Source: Pseudaestuariivita sp.
GTDB taxonomy: Bacteria > Pseudomonadota > Alphaproteobacteria > Rhodobacterales > Rhodobacteraceae
NCBI GenBank assembly: GCA_020629995.1
Contig: JAHDCH010000118.1
Coordinates: 1 to 7,823, forward strand
Direction of reading: 5' to 3'
Length of the DNA stretch: 7,823 nucleotides
The position numbers and the translations under genes are program-made. Of this stretch, positions 6,459 to 7,823 are shown one piece after another; the first letter of the stretch is position 1; the number at the start of each line of letters is the position of its first letter. Below the pieces are notes generated by a model, which saw only the letters and a program-made list of their open reading frames with translations, was not told the DNA's origin and made no database searches.

Positions 6459-6487
6459 AGGATGCAATTGTTTTGGGCACCGCCGGT

Positions 6488-7264
6488 TTACTTGTCGCGG
6501 AACTGTGCCTCGCGCTTTTCGACAAAGGCGTTCATGCCTTCGGTCTGATCTTCAGACGCGAACAGCGAATGGAACGCACGGCGTTCAAAGATCACACCTT
6601 CGGTCAGCCCCGATTCGAGGCTGCGGTTCACACATTCCTTGACGACGCGGGCCGTCAGCATGGATTTGGCGACGACCCGTTCGGCCGCGCCGCGCGCCTC
6701 TTCCATCAGCTTCTTGGCTGGAACCACGCGCGACACAAGGCCCGAGCGCTCGGCCTCTTCGGCATCCATGAACCGGCCGGTCAGGTGCATGTCCATCGAC
6801 TTGGCCTTGCCAACCGCGTGGGTCAGGCGCTGGCTGCCGCCGATCCCCGCAACAACGCCCAGGTTGATTTCGGGCTGGCCGAACTTGGCCGTGTCAGCGG
6901 CGATGATGAAATCGCACATCATCGCCAATTCGCATCCACCGCCCAGCGCGTATCCCGCCACTGCGGCGATGATCGGTTTGCGCAGGCGCACGAAATCGTC
7001 ATGGAAATCGGCAAAGAGGTTTTCGTCATGCACTTCGACGAAGGTCTTTTGCGCCATCTCCTCGATGTCTGCCCCTGCGGCAAAGGCCTTGGAGGACCCG
7101 GTCAGCAGGATGCAGCGCACCTTTTCGTTCCGGTCCGCATCCTGCAGCGCTTCGATCAACTCTCCCAACAGCTGGGTGTTGAGCGCATTCAGCGCATCGG
7201 GGCGGTTGAGGGTGACGGTGCAGATGTGGTCTTCGACTTCGACGGTGATCGTCTCATAAGCCAT
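6488..7264 (-). CDS. Enoyl-CoA hydratase (crotonase family)
   Basis: This enzyme hydrates trans-2-enoyl-CoA to 3-hydroxyacyl-CoA in fatty-acid beta-oxidation and related acyl-CoA degradation. The 258-residue length matches monofunctional enoyl-CoA hydratases (EC 4.2.1.17). Both catalytic glutamates are present: Glu112 in [11 protein letters not shown] and Glu132 in FGQPEINLG. The oxyanion hole is formed by the A63 and G109 backbone, in [10 protein letters not shown] (58-67) and YALGGGCE (105-112). GIGGSQRL (140-147) is another classic crotonase segment. Having both glutamates favours a true hydratase over other crotonase activities, though chain-length preference cannot be told. The ATG at 7264 gives [22 protein letters not shown], a standard start, although no strong Shine-Dalgarno is visible. 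It lies 65 bp downstream of mutM in the same direction, probably co-transcribed with it. This mutM-ech-rpsT-dnaA order is familiar in Rhodobacteraceae. Confidence 0.93.
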   Translation of the reverse strand: MAYETITVEVEDHICTVTLNRPDALNALNTQLLGELIEALQDADRNEKVRCILLTGSSKAFAAGADIEEMAQKTFVEVHDENLFADFHDDFVRLRKPIIAAVAGYALGGGCELAMMCDFIIAADTAKFGQPEINLGVVAGIGGSQRLTHAVGKAKSMDMHLTGRFMDAEEAERSGLVSRVVPAKKLMEEARGAAERVVAKSMLTARVVKECVNRSLESGLTEGVIFERRAFHSLFASEDQTEGMNAFVEKREAQFRDK

Positions 7265-7329
7265 GTGGCCAGGCTCGCGGTTGTTCCTGTCAGAACGCCA
7301 GAGTTAGCAGCCACGCGGCGCGGCGCAAG

Positions 7330-7823
7330 TTATCTTTGGCATTGCGCGCAATGGAAAGTTGAGCGCCCGCTTTGCGTGATTCGCCCGATGGTCCCGCCGC
7401 ATCCATCGCGTTTGCACGGCGCGCCTTCGCGGCCGTACACATCAAAGCTGTGCTGAAAATATCCAAGCTCTCCATCGGCTTGGCGGTAATCGCGCAAGGA
7501 CGATCCGCCCGCCTCGATCGCTTGGGTCAGCACGTCGCGGATGATCGGGACCAGCGCTTTGACCCGCGCCACCGAGATGTTTTTGGCCCTGCGGGTGGGT
7601 GAAATTCCGGCGCGAAACAGTGCTTCGCAAACGTAAATGTTGCCCAAACCGGCCACGATCCGTTGATCCAGCAGCGCGGTTTTCACTGGCGTGTTGCGGT
7701 TTTTCAACGCTTGGACCAGCACCGTTTCGTCAAACGCATTGCCCAGCGGTTCGGGCCCCAGTTTGGCCAGCAGCGGATGCGCGTCCCCCTGATCGGTGGC
7801 CAGGAGGTCCATCGCGCCAAACC
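7330..7823 (-). CDS. mutM: Formamidopyrimidine-DNA glycosylase, C-terminal part (runs off the right edge)
   Basis: MutM (Fpg) removes 8-oxoguanine and formamidopyrimidines from DNA by base excision with an AP-lyase step. The frame is open through the window edge. Codons for FGA precede the internal Met at 7812, matching the RRFG-MDL segment found inside MutM, so the true start lies outside. The visible 163 or so residues include the helix-two-turn-helix region [20 protein letters not shown] (48-67, counting from that Met) and AGISPTR (68-74). The C-terminal zinc finger has Cys133 and Cys138 (C-x4-C), then Cys155 and Cys158 (C-x2-C). QSGRSTFHC carries the conserved finger arginine that contacts DNA. 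The catalytic N-terminal proline is not in view. The wider first cysteine spacing fits alphaproteobacterial MutM. Endonuclease VIII (Nei) is the main alternative but fits less well. Confidence 0.95.
   Translation of the reverse strand, partial: FGAMDLLATDQGDAHPLLAKLGPEPLGNAFDETVLVQALKNRNTPVKTALLDQRIVAGLGNIYVCEALFRAGISPTRRAKNISVARVKALVPIIRDVLTQAIEAGGSSLRDYRQADGELGYFQHSFDVYGREGAPCKRDGCGGTIGRITQSGRSTFHCAQCQR

Noticed and set aside
6321..6467. N-terminal extension of rpsT by 49 codons
   Set aside because: S20 starts at MANS, which has a good Shine-Dalgarno; the extension is not basic and resembles no S20.
7265..7329. Promoter for the enoyl-CoA hydratase in the 65-bp mutM gap
   Set aside because: The best pair, TTGCGC with TAACTC, is too far from consensus; co-transcription with mutM is simpler.

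Overview
The window is a conserved chromosomal replication-gene neighbourhood from a GC-rich alphaproteobacterium, most likely a Rhodobacteraceae (roseobacter-type) species. The gene order on the minus strand is mutM, enoyl-CoA hydratase, rpsT, dnaA, dnaN, recF, a LysE-family exporter and finally gyrB. The protein sequences are typical of that group. I see no insertion sequence, phage gene, CRISPR array, tRNA or rRNA.

Layout, read in the direction of most transcription (right to left). The right edge holds the C-terminal 163 or so residues of MutM (7330-7823). A crotonase-family enoyl-CoA hydratase (6488-7264) follows, then a 167-bp spacer and ribosomal protein S20 (6057-6320). S20 ends at a textbook rho-independent terminator (5991-6028). 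A 479-bp non-coding region (5578-6056) precedes dnaA. It contains an AT-rich block, a cluster of GANTC sites (the CcrM methylation motif of alphaproteobacteria) and a GGTTAG/CTAACC inverted repeat, but no convincing DnaA boxes. dnaA (4213-5577) is followed by its own terminator-like hairpin. dnaN (2946-4064) has a good Shine-Dalgarno sequence and a possible promoter of its own. A perfect 14-bp inverted repeat separates dnaN from recF (1802-2902). recF overlaps the LysE-type exporter gene (1185-1805) by an ATGA start/stop overlap. A plus-strand DUF2848 gene (535-1188) converges on the exporter gene, and the two stop codons interlock. The left edge holds the first 145 codons of gyrB (1-437), preceded by a near-consensus sigma-70 promoter.

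Functionally, dnaA, dnaN, recF and gyrB cover replication initiation, the sliding clamp, recombinational repair of gapped forks and supercoiling. MutM repairs oxidised purines and S20 belongs to the 30S ribosomal subunit. The exporter and the DUF2848 protein are accessory genes sitting between recF and gyrB.

I did not find an obvious undescribed system. The points most worth a second look are the GANTC cluster upstream of dnaA, the dnaN-recF palindrome, and the translational coupling of a small-molecule exporter to recF.
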